This document shows positions 16,061-24,000 of a stretch of 45,763 nt of DNA, piece by piece (the stretch's first letter is position 1; every line of letters begins with the position of its first letter). The DNA lies in contig CAZIBB010000002.1 of assembly GCA_964537075.1 (NCBI GenBank), positions 1-45,763 on the forward strand, given 5' to 3'. Origin of the DNA: CAYTED01 sp964537075 (lineage in GTDB: Bacteria > Patescibacteriota > Minisyncoccia > Moranbacterales > UBA1568). The notes under the pieces are model-generated. The model was not told the origin of the DNA, ran no database searches, and saw only the letters and a program-made list of their open reading frames with translations. A program made the position numbers and the translations under genes.

Positions 16061-16795
16061 TTACCATTTTCGGAGCCACTTCTCATGCATCGCGAATGAA
16101 AGCACCACGAACAATCCTGATGCCTGCACGAAAGCGAAGAATATCAGTGCCAGCAAGCGCTTGGTGTCAATCTTCCAATGCGTCGCCGTCGTAGAAAGAA
16201 AATTCGTCACCGCGCCGATCACGCCGCCATTGTTATCGGCCGGCATCGAAGAACCGAGTACCGACGGATATTTTTTCGGGCAATTTACCCTGCTTTTCTG
16301 AGAAAGATCTATTTTCTTTTCATCAATCATCTGCGTCCCAAACATCTGCACGGCAACCGTCGTTTGTCGCCCCTCCCAGTTTATACTACGTATCGCCACA
16401 CCGATTTCCCGATACTTCGGGCTCAGAATATTTTCACAATGCCTCTTGCTCTCCATCCATACCTGCTCTTCGAGAACCGCATCACGAAAATGAATGGCGA
16501 GATTCTCCCCTGCATAGCGATATTCATATTCTGATTGACGAAACCAATCCCAGGGAGTAATTCCCTTCGGTGAAGTATGCGAAAAATATTGTTCGGTCGC
16601 CATATCGCCGGCCTTGCCCTCGGCTGCCCGATCCAGTACCGAACTGCGAATCAGCGGAACCAGTCCTGCCTCGGTACGATCCTGATTCACCAAAGAAACG
16701 ACTTCTTCCGATGTAATCGCGGCGAAAGCCGCATTCCCCTGAGAGAGGAATACCGCGAACGATATGATGGCGAGAAGAGAGATATTTTTGTTCAT
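16061..16795 (-). CDS. Secreted or membrane-anchored CAP (SCP/PR1) domain protein
   Basis: The protein is about 244 residues from ATG 16795 (MNKNISLLAIISFAVFLSQG), which gives a clear signal peptide ending at AFA. The CAP domain spans about 27-155: LVNQDRTEAGL at its start, then FSHTSPKGITPWDWF, GENLA and HCENILSPKYREIGVA, the family motifs with the two His positions. The C-terminus has a hydrophobic helix (LLALIFFAFVQASGLFVVLSF) and a basic end, so the domain is probably held outside the cell. Bacterial CAP proteins are linked to envelope and attachment functions, but their chemistry is unknown. An in-frame ATG further upstream (MKERVPNGTRFFF) would put a hairpin inside the coding region; I prefer 16795. 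Confidence 0.88.
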   Translation of the reverse strand: MNKNISLLAIISFAVFLSQGNAAFAAITSEEVVSLVNQDRTEAGLVPLIRSSVLDRAAEGKAGDMATEQYFSHTSPKGITPWDWFRQSEYEYRYAGENLAIHFRDAVLEEQVWMESKRHCENILSPKYREIGVAIRSINWEGRQTTVAVQMFGTQMIDEKKIDLSQKSRVNCPKKYPSVLGSSMPADNNGGVIGAVTNFLSTTATHWKIDTKRLLALIFFAFVQASGLFVVLSFAMHEKWLRKW

Positions 16796-16828
16796 AATGC
16801 CGGATAATAAGCTTTTACAAAAGAAAAA

Positions 16829-16850
16829 ACGGGTCCCATTGGGCACCCGT
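16829..16850 (-). terminator. Terminator-like hairpin in the CAP gene leader
   Basis: On the minus strand ACGGGTGCCC pairs with GGGACCCGT around AAT and is followed by T6, a textbook intrinsic terminator. It lies between the promoter at 16869-16897 and the CAP ATG at 16795, so it may be an attenuator rather than the end of trxB transcription. Confidence 0.7.
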
Positions 16851-16868
16851 TCCTTCATTGATATACCC

Positions 16869-16897
16869 ATTATAGCATGGAAAACCCCTCTTGTAAA
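16869..16897 (-). promoter_or_regulatory. CAP gene promoter (TTTACA-17-TATAAT)
   Basis: Minus-strand TTTACA (16892-16897) and TATAAT (16869-16874) lie 17 bases apart, with TG before the -10 (extended). It starts just beyond the IS30 remnant and reads into the hairpin leader of the CAP gene. Confidence 0.8.
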
Positions 16898-16907
16898 GAT
16901 AATACTT

Positions 16908-16994
16908 CCTAGGTTCAACAAGTAAGTGCAACACGAACGAATTAAACACTTCCAAAGGAGTCAGCCAACCCAGTCTCTTCCTTGGCAAAGTATA
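16908..16994 (-). mobile_element. IS30-family transposase C-terminal remnant
   Basis: The minus strand encodes LPRKRLGWLTPLEVFNSF and then VLHLLVEPR. The RPRKRLG-x-x-TP-x-EVF block is the characteristic C-terminus of IS30 transposases. The rest of the transposase is missing: upstream sequence is the trxB 3' flank in another frame. The remnant is about 30 codons, sits between trxB and the CAP promoter, and probably marks an old insertion and deletion. Confidence 0.65.
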
Positions 16995-17014
16995 TCATGG
17001 GCTGTTCGGGAAAT

Positions 17015-17935
17015 TTACGATCCCTTTCTGATATAATCATAGGCCGAGAGAGCAGCCACGACACCATCACCAGCAGAAATATTATTCTGCTTGTATGGAG
17101 CGTCCGTGGCATCACCGGTAGCAAAAATTCCAGGTCTTGATGTGCCTTTCGTTTTATGATCAATCATAATTTCTCCACGTTCATTCAGCTCGATAAATCC
17201 TTTGACAAATTCCGTGTTCGGTACCATGCCGATTTCCACGAACACACCATCCGTCGGAAAATCAATCACTTTGTCATGCGCCTTATCAAGATATCGCAGC
17301 CCCTCCAATTTCGTTTCACCGAGCACTTCCTGTGCCAGGGCGTTATAAATCACCTTCACTTTCTCCGAAGCGAGAACTTTTTTCTGCGTAACGGCGTCAC
17401 CCTTCAGTACATCTGCGCGCACCATCAAAGCGATCTCCGTCGCATAGGGAAGCAAATCCTCCACCGCTTCAAGTCCGGAATTTCCGCCGCCGACAACGAC
17501 GACCTTCCTGTTACGGAAGAACGGTGCATCACAGGTCGAGCAGAACACCACTCCTTTGCCGATAAACTTTTCCTCACCTGGAATATCGAGATGCCGATGG
17601 CGTCCACCAGTGGCGAGAATGATCGACTTCGTTTCATACGAAAGCCCATTTGTCGCCGTCACCGTATAATGACCACCCTGTTCAGTGATGCCCGAGGCCC
17701 TGATGCCGACAACGATTTCAATCCCCTCCTGAGCACGCAGATGCTTCTCGAGAGATTGGGCGAATTCCCAGCCAGGCAAGGAAACTGTACCGACCCAATT
17801 TTCAATGCTCGCCGAAACGATCGATTGTCCGCCGAAACTCTCCGTAAGAAAAAGCGTCTTCATCTGCTTGCGTGTCGTATAAATTCCCGCTGCAATTCCT
17901 CCTGGCCCGCCGCCAATCACTATAACATCATACAT
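17015..17935 (-). CDS. trxB: Thioredoxin-disulfide reductase
   Basis: This 306-residue FAD/NADPH enzyme reduces thioredoxin. It has an N-terminal FAD loop VIVIGGGPGGIAAGIY, the redox pair CSTC in VVFCSTCDAPFF (the common form is CATC), an NADPH loop VVVVGGGNSGLEA and the FAD-closing motif GIFATGDATDAPYKQ. Length is normal. It is the last gene of a minus-strand run after gdhA, separated by a word-repeat tract, so co-transcription is unsure. Its 3' flank holds an IS30 remnant. In the same neighbourhood lies a cysteine-containing CsoR-family regulator, which makes thiol or metal stress a reasonable but unproved common theme. Confidence 0.95.
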   Translation of the reverse strand: MYDVIVIGGGPGGIAAGIYTTRKQMKTLFLTESFGGQSIVSASIENWVGTVSLPGWEFAQSLEKHLRAQEGIEIVVGIRASGITEQGGHYTVTATNGLSYETKSIILATGGRHRHLDIPGEEKFIGKGVVFCSTCDAPFFRNRKVVVVGGGNSGLEAVEDLLPYATEIALMVRADVLKGDAVTQKKVLASEKVKVIYNALAQEVLGETKLEGLRYLDKAHDKVIDFPTDGVFVEIGMVPNTEFVKGFIELNERGEIMIDHKTKGTSRPGIFATGDATDAPYKQNNISAGDGVVAALSAYDYIRKGS

Positions 17936-17939
17936 AAGC

Positions 17940-18088
17940 TAAAAAATACAAATTACAAAACACAAAAACCAAACAAAGTACAGAACTCAGATCTCAAAAC
18001 ATAAACTCTCTCTTGGCAGGTTTACACCCTGTGCTTTGAAAGTTGTGCTTTGTTTGGCCTTTGTGTTTTAAAGATTGTGCTTTAAAAA
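17940..18088. repeat. Intergenic word repeat B (inverted)
   Basis: AAAACACAAAAACCAAACAAAG on the left is mirrored by CTTTGTTTGGCCTTTGTG and AAGTTGTGC on the right, with TCTTGGCAGGTTTACACCC between. It fills the gdhA-trxB gap. No gene is supported; plus-strand frames here are built from repeat words. Confidence 0.7.
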
Positions 18089-18089
18089 A

Positions 18090-19325
18090 TTAGACCCTTC
18101 CCCGATCCTTCATCGCCTGTGCGACTCGTTTCACGGCGAGCGCATACGCCCCCATCCGTACACTCACATTATACCGCTCTTTTTCCTGCCAGACACCCTC
18201 GATCGCTTTTTCCATTTTTGCCTTGAGTTTTTCCCGCACATCATCCTCTGTCCAAGCATAATTCATCGCATTCTGAACCTGCTCGAAATAGGAAACGGTT
18301 ACACCTCCAGCATTCGCGAGAATATCAGGGACGACCGTCACTCCCTTATCAAGGAGTATTTCTTCCGCTTCCGGCGTCGTCGGACCATTAGCAATCTCAA
18401 TGATAAGCTTCGCCCGTACAAGATGTGCATTATCCCTATGGATAGCATTTTCAAGTGCAGCGGGGACGAGAATATCAGCTGGAACCGAAAGTACAGCATC
18501 GCTTGGGAGTTTTTCACAGTCAATACATGTCTGTAAGTTTCCGGTGACTTTCTTATGCTCATCAACCTCCGGAATATTTAATCCCTCACTTCGATAAATC
18601 GTTGACTTCGAATCAGCGATCGCCACCACCTTATACCCGGCGGCATACAGGAGCCGGGCGAGATGTCCACCACCATTTCCAAATCCCTGGATGGCAACCG
18701 TCGCAGTCTTCGGGAGATGGAGTTTCTCCGCGGCTTTTTCCAAAACATAAAATGCTCCCTGCGCCGTCGCCGTATCGCGTCCGAGTGACCCGCCGAGAGA
18801 AATTGGCTTCCCGGTGATCACCCCAGGGGAGAGATGTCCGAGAATTTTTTCATACTCATCAAGCATCCATCCCATCACGCGCCCATCGGTCGAGACATCC
18901 GGTGCTGGAACATCAGTCTGCGCTCCGATCAACGGGGCGATAGCAGCGGCATAGCCACGGGACAATGCCTCCAGTTCACGGAGCGAAAGTTTCTTCACAT
19001 CCACGATCACGCCACCCTTGCCGCCACCGAGTGGAATATCGACGACTGCCGTCTTCCATGTCATCCACATCGAAAGTGCTTTCACTTCATCAGCTGAGAC
19101 ATTTGGATGAAAACGAATACCTCCTTTATAGGGTCCGCGGGCATTGTTATGCTGACTCCGGAATCCGGAGAACACGCGAGTTGTTCCATCGTCCATTCGG
19201 ACCGGTATCGCCACTTCGAGTATCCGTTCCGGAACATTCAGGCGGACAGAGATATTCGGATCGAGAGCGATGATATCGCTCACCGCTGCGAGCTGCGATT
19301 GCGCCGATTGGAAGGGGTTGTTCAT
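18090..19325 (-). CDS. gdhA: Glu/Leu/Phe/Val dehydrogenase, probably glutamate dehydrogenase
   Basis: The protein has 411 residues. The substrate domain shows GPYKGGIRFHP and the catalytic-Lys region PLGGGKGGV with DVPAPDVSTDGRVMGW. The Rossmann domain has VAIQGFGNGGGHLARLL, and ADILVPAALENAI lies near the cofactor end. These fit hexameric glutamate dehydrogenases, which interconvert glutamate with 2-oxoglutarate and ammonia. A broader amino acid dehydrogenase role cannot be excluded. It lies downstream of the CsoR-family gene on the same strand but beyond a 128-bp repeat tract, so regulation by that repressor is possible and unproved. Confidence 0.95.
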   Translation of the reverse strand: MNNPFQSAQSQLAAVSDIIALDPNISVRLNVPERILEVAIPVRMDDGTTRVFSGFRSQHNNARGPYKGGIRFHPNVSADEVKALSMWMTWKTAVVDIPLGGGKGGVIVDVKKLSLRELEALSRGYAAAIAPLIGAQTDVPAPDVSTDGRVMGWMLDEYEKILGHLSPGVITGKPISLGGSLGRDTATAQGAFYVLEKAAEKLHLPKTATVAIQGFGNGGGHLARLLYAAGYKVVAIADSKSTIYRSEGLNIPEVDEHKKVTGNLQTCIDCEKLPSDAVLSVPADILVPAALENAIHRDNAHLVRAKLIIEIANGPTTPEAEEILLDKGVTVVPDILANAGGVTVSYFEQVQNAMNYAWTEDDVREKLKAKMEKAIEGVWQEKERYNVSVRMGAYALAVKRVAQAMKDRGRV

Positions 19326-19327
19326 AT

Positions 19328-19452
19328 GATTACTTCAAAACACAAATTAACAAAACACAAAAATCCAGACAAAACACAAAATCCGAAAACACAAACTCAT
19401 CCAGTCCCCATCCTTGTTTGGTTTTTGTGCTTTAGGCTTTGTGCTTTCAAAA
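19328..19452. repeat. Intergenic word repeat B (inverted)
   Basis: TTCAAAACACAAATTAAC, AAAACACAAAAATCCAGAC and AAAACACAAAATCC are followed by the inverse CTTGTTTGGTTTTTGTGC and GGCTTTGTGC. It fills the csoR-gdhA gap and contains no supported gene. Confidence 0.65.
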
Positions 19453-19454
19453 GC

Positions 19455-19697
19455 CTATTGCATCTTGAATAGGCTTTTGAGATACGCTTCATCAATCTTT
19501 TTTTTGCCATCCCACTTGCAGGCGAAATCATCCTTCAGAAGCTCAACGCCAAGCATCGCCACCGCCTCGCGGATCGCAGAAATCTGTGCGATCACATCGA
19601 GACAATCCTTTTTCTCTTCCACCATACGACGGATGCCTCTCAACTGCCCTTCGATGCGAGCGATGCGAGATAATATCGGCGAACTTGTTTCTGTCAT
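19455..19697 (-). CDS. CsoR/RcnR/FrmR-family transcriptional repressor
   Basis: This 80-residue all-helical protein begins at ATG 19697 (MTETSSPILSRIARIEGQLR), with GGAG four bases upstream; the longer frame reads back through the operator and is rejected. The family core RIARIEGQLRGIRRMVEE is clear. The ligand site is unusual. Cys32 matches the first CsoR Cys, but the usual His is Asp57, and the second Cys (Cys60) sits one residue earlier than in CsoR. Cu(I) binding is therefore doubtful, and a CstR-like dithiol sensor is an alternative. A perfect palindrome overlaps its own -10 box, so it is almost certainly autorepressed. No copper exporter or sulfur gene is in the window. Confidence 0.88.
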   Translation of the reverse strand: MTETSSPILSRIARIEGQLRGIRRMVEEKKDCLDVIAQISAIREAVAMLGVELLKDDFACKWDGKKKIDEAYLKSLFKMQ

Positions 19698-19711
19698 ACT
19701 CCATAAAATTA

Positions 19712-19734
19712 AATATACCCCATAGGGGTATATT
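19712..19734. promoter_or_regulatory. CsoR-type operator (perfect 10-3-10 palindrome)
   Basis: AATATACCCC (19712-19721) and GGGGTATATT (19725-19734) are perfect inverse arms around ATA. C-tract/G-tract palindromes of this kind are the known operator type of CsoR-family repressors. It overlaps the -10 of the csoR-like gene, so binding would block RNA polymerase. Confidence 0.88.
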
Positions 19735-19758
19735 AGAAGAAACCAACACAACTGTCAA
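19730..19758 (-). promoter_or_regulatory. Promoter of the CsoR-family gene (TTGACA-17-TAATAT)
   Basis: Minus-strand TTGACA (19753-19758) and TAATAT (19730-19735) are 17 bases apart. The -10 lies inside the operator arm. The -35 is only about 9 bases past the murD stop, so the repressor gene has its own transcript. Confidence 0.85.
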
Positions 19759-19766
19759 ACGGAGCG

Positions 19767-21143
19767 CTATTTTAACTCTCGTACCACTTCCCGAAACTGA
19801 TTTCCTCGATCGAATTCATTCTGAAACAAGCCAAAACTCGTCGCCCCCGGGGAAAGAAGAATACTCTCCCCTGACTTGGCACCGTCAACCGCGAGTGCTA
19901 CCGCCTGTTCCATGGATTCTACCCTCACTATCGTTCCATCGTCTTGGCATCCCATGGCCTGCAAAAGCTTTTCCGTTCCTGCTCCACGGAAAAAGATACA
20001 GCGCTTCGTTTTCAATGGAATCTCCCTCGCAAATTCCGAAAAGTCCAGATTCTTATCATTCCCCCCTGCGATGAGGATGACCGGCTGATCGAATGACCGA
20101 AGCGCCGCTATGGCCGCCTCGGGAATGGTCGCCGCAGAATCATTGAAAAATTTCACACCATCCTTCTCTCTCACGAATTCCAAACGATGCGGCACACCGG
20201 GAAATGTTTCCAGGCCGGAAACTATATCTTCTTTTTTCAATCCGAACGAAAACAGGGCCGCCGTCGCGGCAAGAGCGTTGCGCCGATTATGTGCTCCAAG
20301 GATATGCCACGATGAGAAATCGAACCATGCTTCCTTGGAAGAATTTTTCTGATACATCATTTTCCCTTCCTGTTCGAAAAATCCCTCCGGAATTTCCTGT
20401 CCGGAGAACCGCATCACCCTGCCAGGCGCCTTTCCGATCATCCGGCTCCCCCAATCGTCATCGCCGCTCGCTACCAAGGTATCTTCCGATTTCTGGAAGA
20501 GGAAGATATTTTCCTTATCGGCGACATAGTCTTCCATCGACGCATAATAGTTGAGATGATCGGGATAGATGTTGGTCACCACGGAAATGTGTGGGCTCTG
20601 CTTCATCGACGAGAGTCGCCAGCTCGACAACTCGAAAACGACGACCGCATCCGGATTCAGAGTCAGCAGATTATCAAGCACCGAGACCTGACCGATACCG
20701 ATGCGCGCCACTGGAATATTCGCCTGTTCGAGTATGTGTACAATGAGCAATGCTGTCGTCGTCTTTCCCTTGCTTCCGGTCACTCCGATGACCTGATTCT
20801 GGCAGCATTGAAAAAAAATGCTCGCGTCCGTCTCGACAGGAATACCATGTATCAAAGCCATCTGCACAAACTCATTCGTCCAAGGAATCCCCGGATTTTT
20901 TATCACCAGATCGGTTTCAACGAAGTCCTGCTGATCATGTCGGCCAAGAGTATACCGGATGGACGGAATATCCCGAAGCATCGCGATCGACGAGGCGAGT
21001 TCTGTCTCAGTTTTGGTGTCGGTGATGATAATTTCTTTCGCTCCAGCCTGTGCGAGAAATTTCACGGTTCCCACACCGCCGGAATTGAGTCCTAAACCGA
21101 ACACCGTTACTCGTTTTCCCTGAAAGAAAGAAGTATCGTTCAT
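19767..21143 (-). CDS. murD: UDP-N-acetylmuramoylalanine--D-glutamate ligase
   Basis: This 458-residue Mur ligase adds D-Glu to UDP-MurNAc-L-Ala in the cytoplasm. Features in order: an N-terminal Rossmann domain binding the UDP substrate (VTVFGLGLNSGG), KNPGIPW, the ATP loop VIGVTGSKGKTTTA, FELSSWRLSSM, NIYPDHLNYY, and the C-terminal domain with FFNDSAATIPEA and ILLSPGATSFGLF. All catalytic blocks are intact and the length is typical. It stands alone among Mur ligases here, unlike the dcw cluster of many bacteria; murA lies 4 kb away on the same strand. Confidence 0.96.
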   Translation of the reverse strand: MNDTSFFQGKRVTVFGLGLNSGGVGTVKFLAQAGAKEIIITDTKTETELASSIAMLRDIPSIRYTLGRHDQQDFVETDLVIKNPGIPWTNEFVQMALIHGIPVETDASIFFQCCQNQVIGVTGSKGKTTTALLIVHILEQANIPVARIGIGQVSVLDNLLTLNPDAVVVFELSSWRLSSMKQSPHISVVTNIYPDHLNYYASMEDYVADKENIFLFQKSEDTLVASGDDDWGSRMIGKAPGRVMRFSGQEIPEGFFEQEGKMMYQKNSSKEAWFDFSSWHILGAHNRRNALAATAALFSFGLKKEDIVSGLETFPGVPHRLEFVREKDGVKFFNDSAATIPEAAIAALRSFDQPVILIAGGNDKNLDFSEFAREIPLKTKRCIFFRGAGTEKLLQAMGCQDDGTIVRVESMEQAVALAVDGAKSGESILLSPGATSFGLFQNEFDRGNQFREVVRELK

Positions 21144-21210
21144 AAAAAAATATCTCTGATAAGCCTATAACCCGTCAAAGATATCACAAAACAGCCATTT
21201 TTACCATTTT

Positions 21211-22803
21211 TCACCAAGAGAAAAGAGATTGGTTGCGACGCAAGACCCTGCCTGATCGGATACCGGAAGATCGGCCCGAGAGAAGGGTCACCTCGCCATT
21301 GATGACAACTTCATGGATGCCGAGAGGATACTGATATGGATTCTCAATAGTAGCGGTATCAATCACCCGCTCCGGATCAAAAACGACGATATCGGCGAAG
21401 TACCCCTCCTTCAATCGTCCGCGCTTTTCAATATGAAAAACCTGCGCCGGCTTACCGGTCATCTTATGTATCGCTTCCTCCCATGAAAGCAGTTTCTCTT
21501 CCCGTACATACCGTCCTAATACGCGCGGAAATGTTCCGAAACTTCTCGGATGGACCTGCTCCCCGGTCTCCTTGTAATCAATCGAATATCCTGAGCCATT
21601 GGAAGAAATAATAGAAAACGGATGTTGGATGCCATGGCGCATATTGTGATCAGAAATAGCCTCAAGCGAAACGATAGCCCGACCATCGCTCGCCAACAAG
21701 ACATCGATGATAATCTCTTCGGGAGATTTTTTCTGCATGGCGGCGATATCGGCGATATATCGGCGCGGCATCATCTTGCTCAAAGAGGAGGAAAGTACCA
21801 TAAGCGTTGTGTAGTCGAGACCTTCTTTTCTCATTTCTTCGACGACCTTGTTTCGCACCCGCACGTCTCGCAGCTGCCGAAGCATCACTTTCCGACCCCC
21901 CTCCGTCACCCAGTCCGGAAGAAAGGTATAGAGTACCGATCCGGTCGTCGTATAGGGATACACATCGAAGCTGATAGGGAGACCACCGGTCGCCGCCGCT
22001 TCAATACAGTTCAAGGCTCCATCAAAAAGATTCCAATACTTTTTCCCGCTCGCCTTCAGGTGGGAAATATGCAGACCAATCTTCGTTTCCTTCGCGGTAT
22101 GGATAGCCTCTTCGATTGATTCTATCAATTCATCCGATTCGTTCCGCAAATACGTCGAATATACTCCGTCAAAACCAGCGGCCGTTTCTGTCAGATCCAT
22201 AATTTCACTGGCCGTCGCACTCTTCGCATGAGTATAGCGCAACCCGGTGGAAAAACCGATAGCTCCTTCCTTCATCGCCTGTTTCAGAAGATGCTTCATG
22301 TCATCGATATCTTCAGGTTTCACAAGGCGATTGACATCATGCAATACTCCGCGACGGAGTGTCCCATGTCCGACGAGTGTGGCGAAATTCACTGTCATTC
22401 TTCTCTTCTCCAGTTCGGCGAGAAATTCTTTCATCGAAAGCCAATTGAAGGAAATCTTCTCCACATCGGTCCACTTCTGAATGGAACGGATAGTATCATG
22501 CGTCACAAGCGGCGCGAGTGAAGACCCCGCATTCCCGCCGATGATCGTCGTCACTCCCTGCCGGAACATACTCTCTAATTCCGGATTCGAGAGAAGCTGC
22601 CAATAAACATCCGAATGATTGTTCACATCGATAAACCCAGGCGCGACATAGCGCCCGATGGCATCGATCACATTCGGCGCCGCTTCATGGGAAAGGTCAC
22701 CGATGAAAGTGATCTTATCTTCCTTGATGCCGATATCAGCCCGAAACATCGGCTTTCCCGAGCCGTCAATCACTGTCCCATTTTTGATGAGAACGTCGTA
22801 CAT
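21211..22803 (-). CDS. D-aminoacylase-like amidohydrolase with substituted metal ligands
   Basis: This 530-residue amidohydrolase aligns by motif with N-acyl-D-amino-acid deacylases, zinc enzymes that release D-amino acids. The shared frame is LIKNGTVIDGSGKP, VAPGFIDV, GVTTII, LHISHLKASG, FDVYPYTTTGS, PRSFGTFPRVLGRY and KMTGKPAQVFHI. Three key places differ. The HxH after GFIDV reads N-N-H (N61, H63). The Cys of the usual GNCG loop is Ala (GNAG, A92). The catalytic Asp of the usual GSDG is Asn (SSNGS). The protein may bind metal differently, have another activity, or be non-catalytic. It lies between murD and gapA. Confidence 0.85.
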   Translation of the reverse strand: MYDVLIKNGTVIDGSGKPMFRADIGIKEDKITFIGDLSHEAAPNVIDAIGRYVAPGFIDVNNHSDVYWQLLSNPELESMFRQGVTTIIGGNAGSSLAPLVTHDTIRSIQKWTDVEKISFNWLSMKEFLAELEKRRMTVNFATLVGHGTLRRGVLHDVNRLVKPEDIDDMKHLLKQAMKEGAIGFSTGLRYTHAKSATASEIMDLTETAAGFDGVYSTYLRNESDELIESIEEAIHTAKETKIGLHISHLKASGKKYWNLFDGALNCIEAAATGGLPISFDVYPYTTTGSVLYTFLPDWVTEGGRKVMLRQLRDVRVRNKVVEEMRKEGLDYTTLMVLSSSLSKMMPRRYIADIAAMQKKSPEEIIIDVLLASDGRAIVSLEAISDHNMRHGIQHPFSIISSNGSGYSIDYKETGEQVHPRSFGTFPRVLGRYVREEKLLSWEEAIHKMTGKPAQVFHIEKRGRLKEGYFADIVVFDPERVIDTATIENPYQYPLGIHEVVINGEVTLLSGRSSGIRSGRVLRRNQSLFSW

Positions 22804-22839
22804 ATGATAAGAGATGAGTGGTTAAGAATGAAAAGAATA

Positions 22840-23838
22840 TCAGCGGGATACTATCACTGCCAGTTCAACAAGACGATTGGAATATCCCCATTCATTATCA
22901 TACCATGCGATGACCTTTACCAGATCGCCGTCCACCACCTTGGTGAGAGGGAGGTCGACGATACTCGAATAAGGATTGCCGATGAAATCCGATGAGACAA
23001 GCGATTCTTTGGTCACGGCGAGAACACCCGCGTATTTCGCATCATGTGATGCCTCCTCGAGCACGGCATTCAATTCTTCAACAGTTGTTTTTCTCTTCAA
23101 TACGAAAGTGAAATCCGTCACCGATACCACAATTGTCGGTACTCGAAACGATAATCCGTCGAACATACCGGCAAGCTCCGGGATAACTTTCGTCACCGAT
23201 ATGGCGGCGCCCGTCGTCGTCGGAACGATATTCTGTCCGGCGGCACGAGCACGGCGCAGGTCACGATGAGGGCCATCCTGCAAATTCTGATCCGCCGTGT
23301 ATGAATGTGTCGTGGTCATCAAAGCCTTGGCGATGCCAAATTTTTCGTGAATCACCTGTGCGACCGGTGCGAGACAATTCGTCGTGCAGGATGCATTGGA
23401 AATAATCGGCTCCCCCTGATATTCATCTTCATTTACGCCACGGAGGTAGGTTTTGATTTCTCCTTCATCTTTGGCCGGAGCCGAAAGGATGATCTTCTTC
23501 GCCCCCGCTTCGATATGCCCACCCGCCGATTTTCCGTCGGTGAACCGGCCAGTACATTCGAGTACGACATCGACACCCAAATCCTTCCATGGTAATTTCT
23601 TCGGATCCGATTCACCATAGACGGGATATATCTTCTCATCGATGATCAAAGAATTTCCATCTACCCGTACCGCGCGCTGATACATGCCGTAGGCCGTATC
23701 ATGCTTCAAGAGATGCGCCAATGTCTTCGCATCGGTCAGGTCATTGATCGCCACTATTTCCACATCATTCCGTTCCAAGGCGATTTTCAGTGCTGCCCGC
23801 CCGATTCGCCCGAACCCGTTGATCGCTATGCGTACCAT
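22840..23838 (-). CDS. gapA: Glyceraldehyde-3-phosphate dehydrogenase, type I
   Basis: This 332-residue glycolytic enzyme oxidises glyceraldehyde 3-phosphate with phosphate and NAD. The NAD loop is INGFGRIGR and the Asp after the second strand (AINDLTD) favours NAD over NADP. The catalytic Cys is in SNASCTTNCLAP and the catalytic His region is TTTHSYTADQ. The C-terminus WYDNEWGYSNRLVEL is standard. It heads a glycolysis group with fba and tpiA, split from fba by a repeat tract of about 160 bases. This fits the partial lower-glycolysis gene sets usual in CPR bacteria. Confidence 0.97.
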   Translation of the reverse strand: MVRIAINGFGRIGRAALKIALERNDVEIVAINDLTDAKTLAHLLKHDTAYGMYQRAVRVDGNSLIIDEKIYPVYGESDPKKLPWKDLGVDVVLECTGRFTDGKSAGGHIEAGAKKIILSAPAKDEGEIKTYLRGVNEDEYQGEPIISNASCTTNCLAPVAQVIHEKFGIAKALMTTTHSYTADQNLQDGPHRDLRRARAAGQNIVPTTTGAAISVTKVIPELAGMFDGLSFRVPTIVVSVTDFTFVLKRKTTVEELNAVLEEASHDAKYAGVLAVTKESLVSSDFIGNPYSSIVDLPLTKVVDGDLVKVIAWYDNEWGYSNRLVELAVIVSR

Positions 23839-23844
23839 AAGATT

Positions 23845-23965
23845 TTACTTCTTAAAATAAATTACAAACTCAAAATTACAAATCCCAAACAAACCTCAAC
23901 CTTCAATCTCAAAACCTGATTTTTTATTCTATTCTTTTGGATTTTAATTTTAAATTTTGTATTTT
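23845..23965. repeat. Intergenic word repeat B variant
   Basis: Words such as AAATTACAAACTC, AAAATTACAAATCCC and CTTCAATCTC are followed by the AT-rich inverse TTTTAATTTTAAATTTTG. It lies in the fba-gapA gap and contains no supported gene. Confidence 0.55.
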
Positions 23966-24000
23966 TTTGTTCCATACTCCATGTTCACTGCTCTCTGCCT
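23966..24000 (-). repeat. Word repeat A, solo copy at the fba 3' end
   Basis: TTGTTCCATACTCCATG then TTCACTGCTCTCTGCC, the same words that flank the four-helix-bundle genes. Here no such gene is attached, so it could be an empty site or a decayed copy. Confidence 0.6.

Noticed and set aside
19698..19751. N-terminal extension of the CsoR-family protein (MCWFLLIYPYG...)
   Set aside because: The extension reads through the -10 box and operator; the ATG at 19697 has a Shine-Dalgarno sequence and matches family length.
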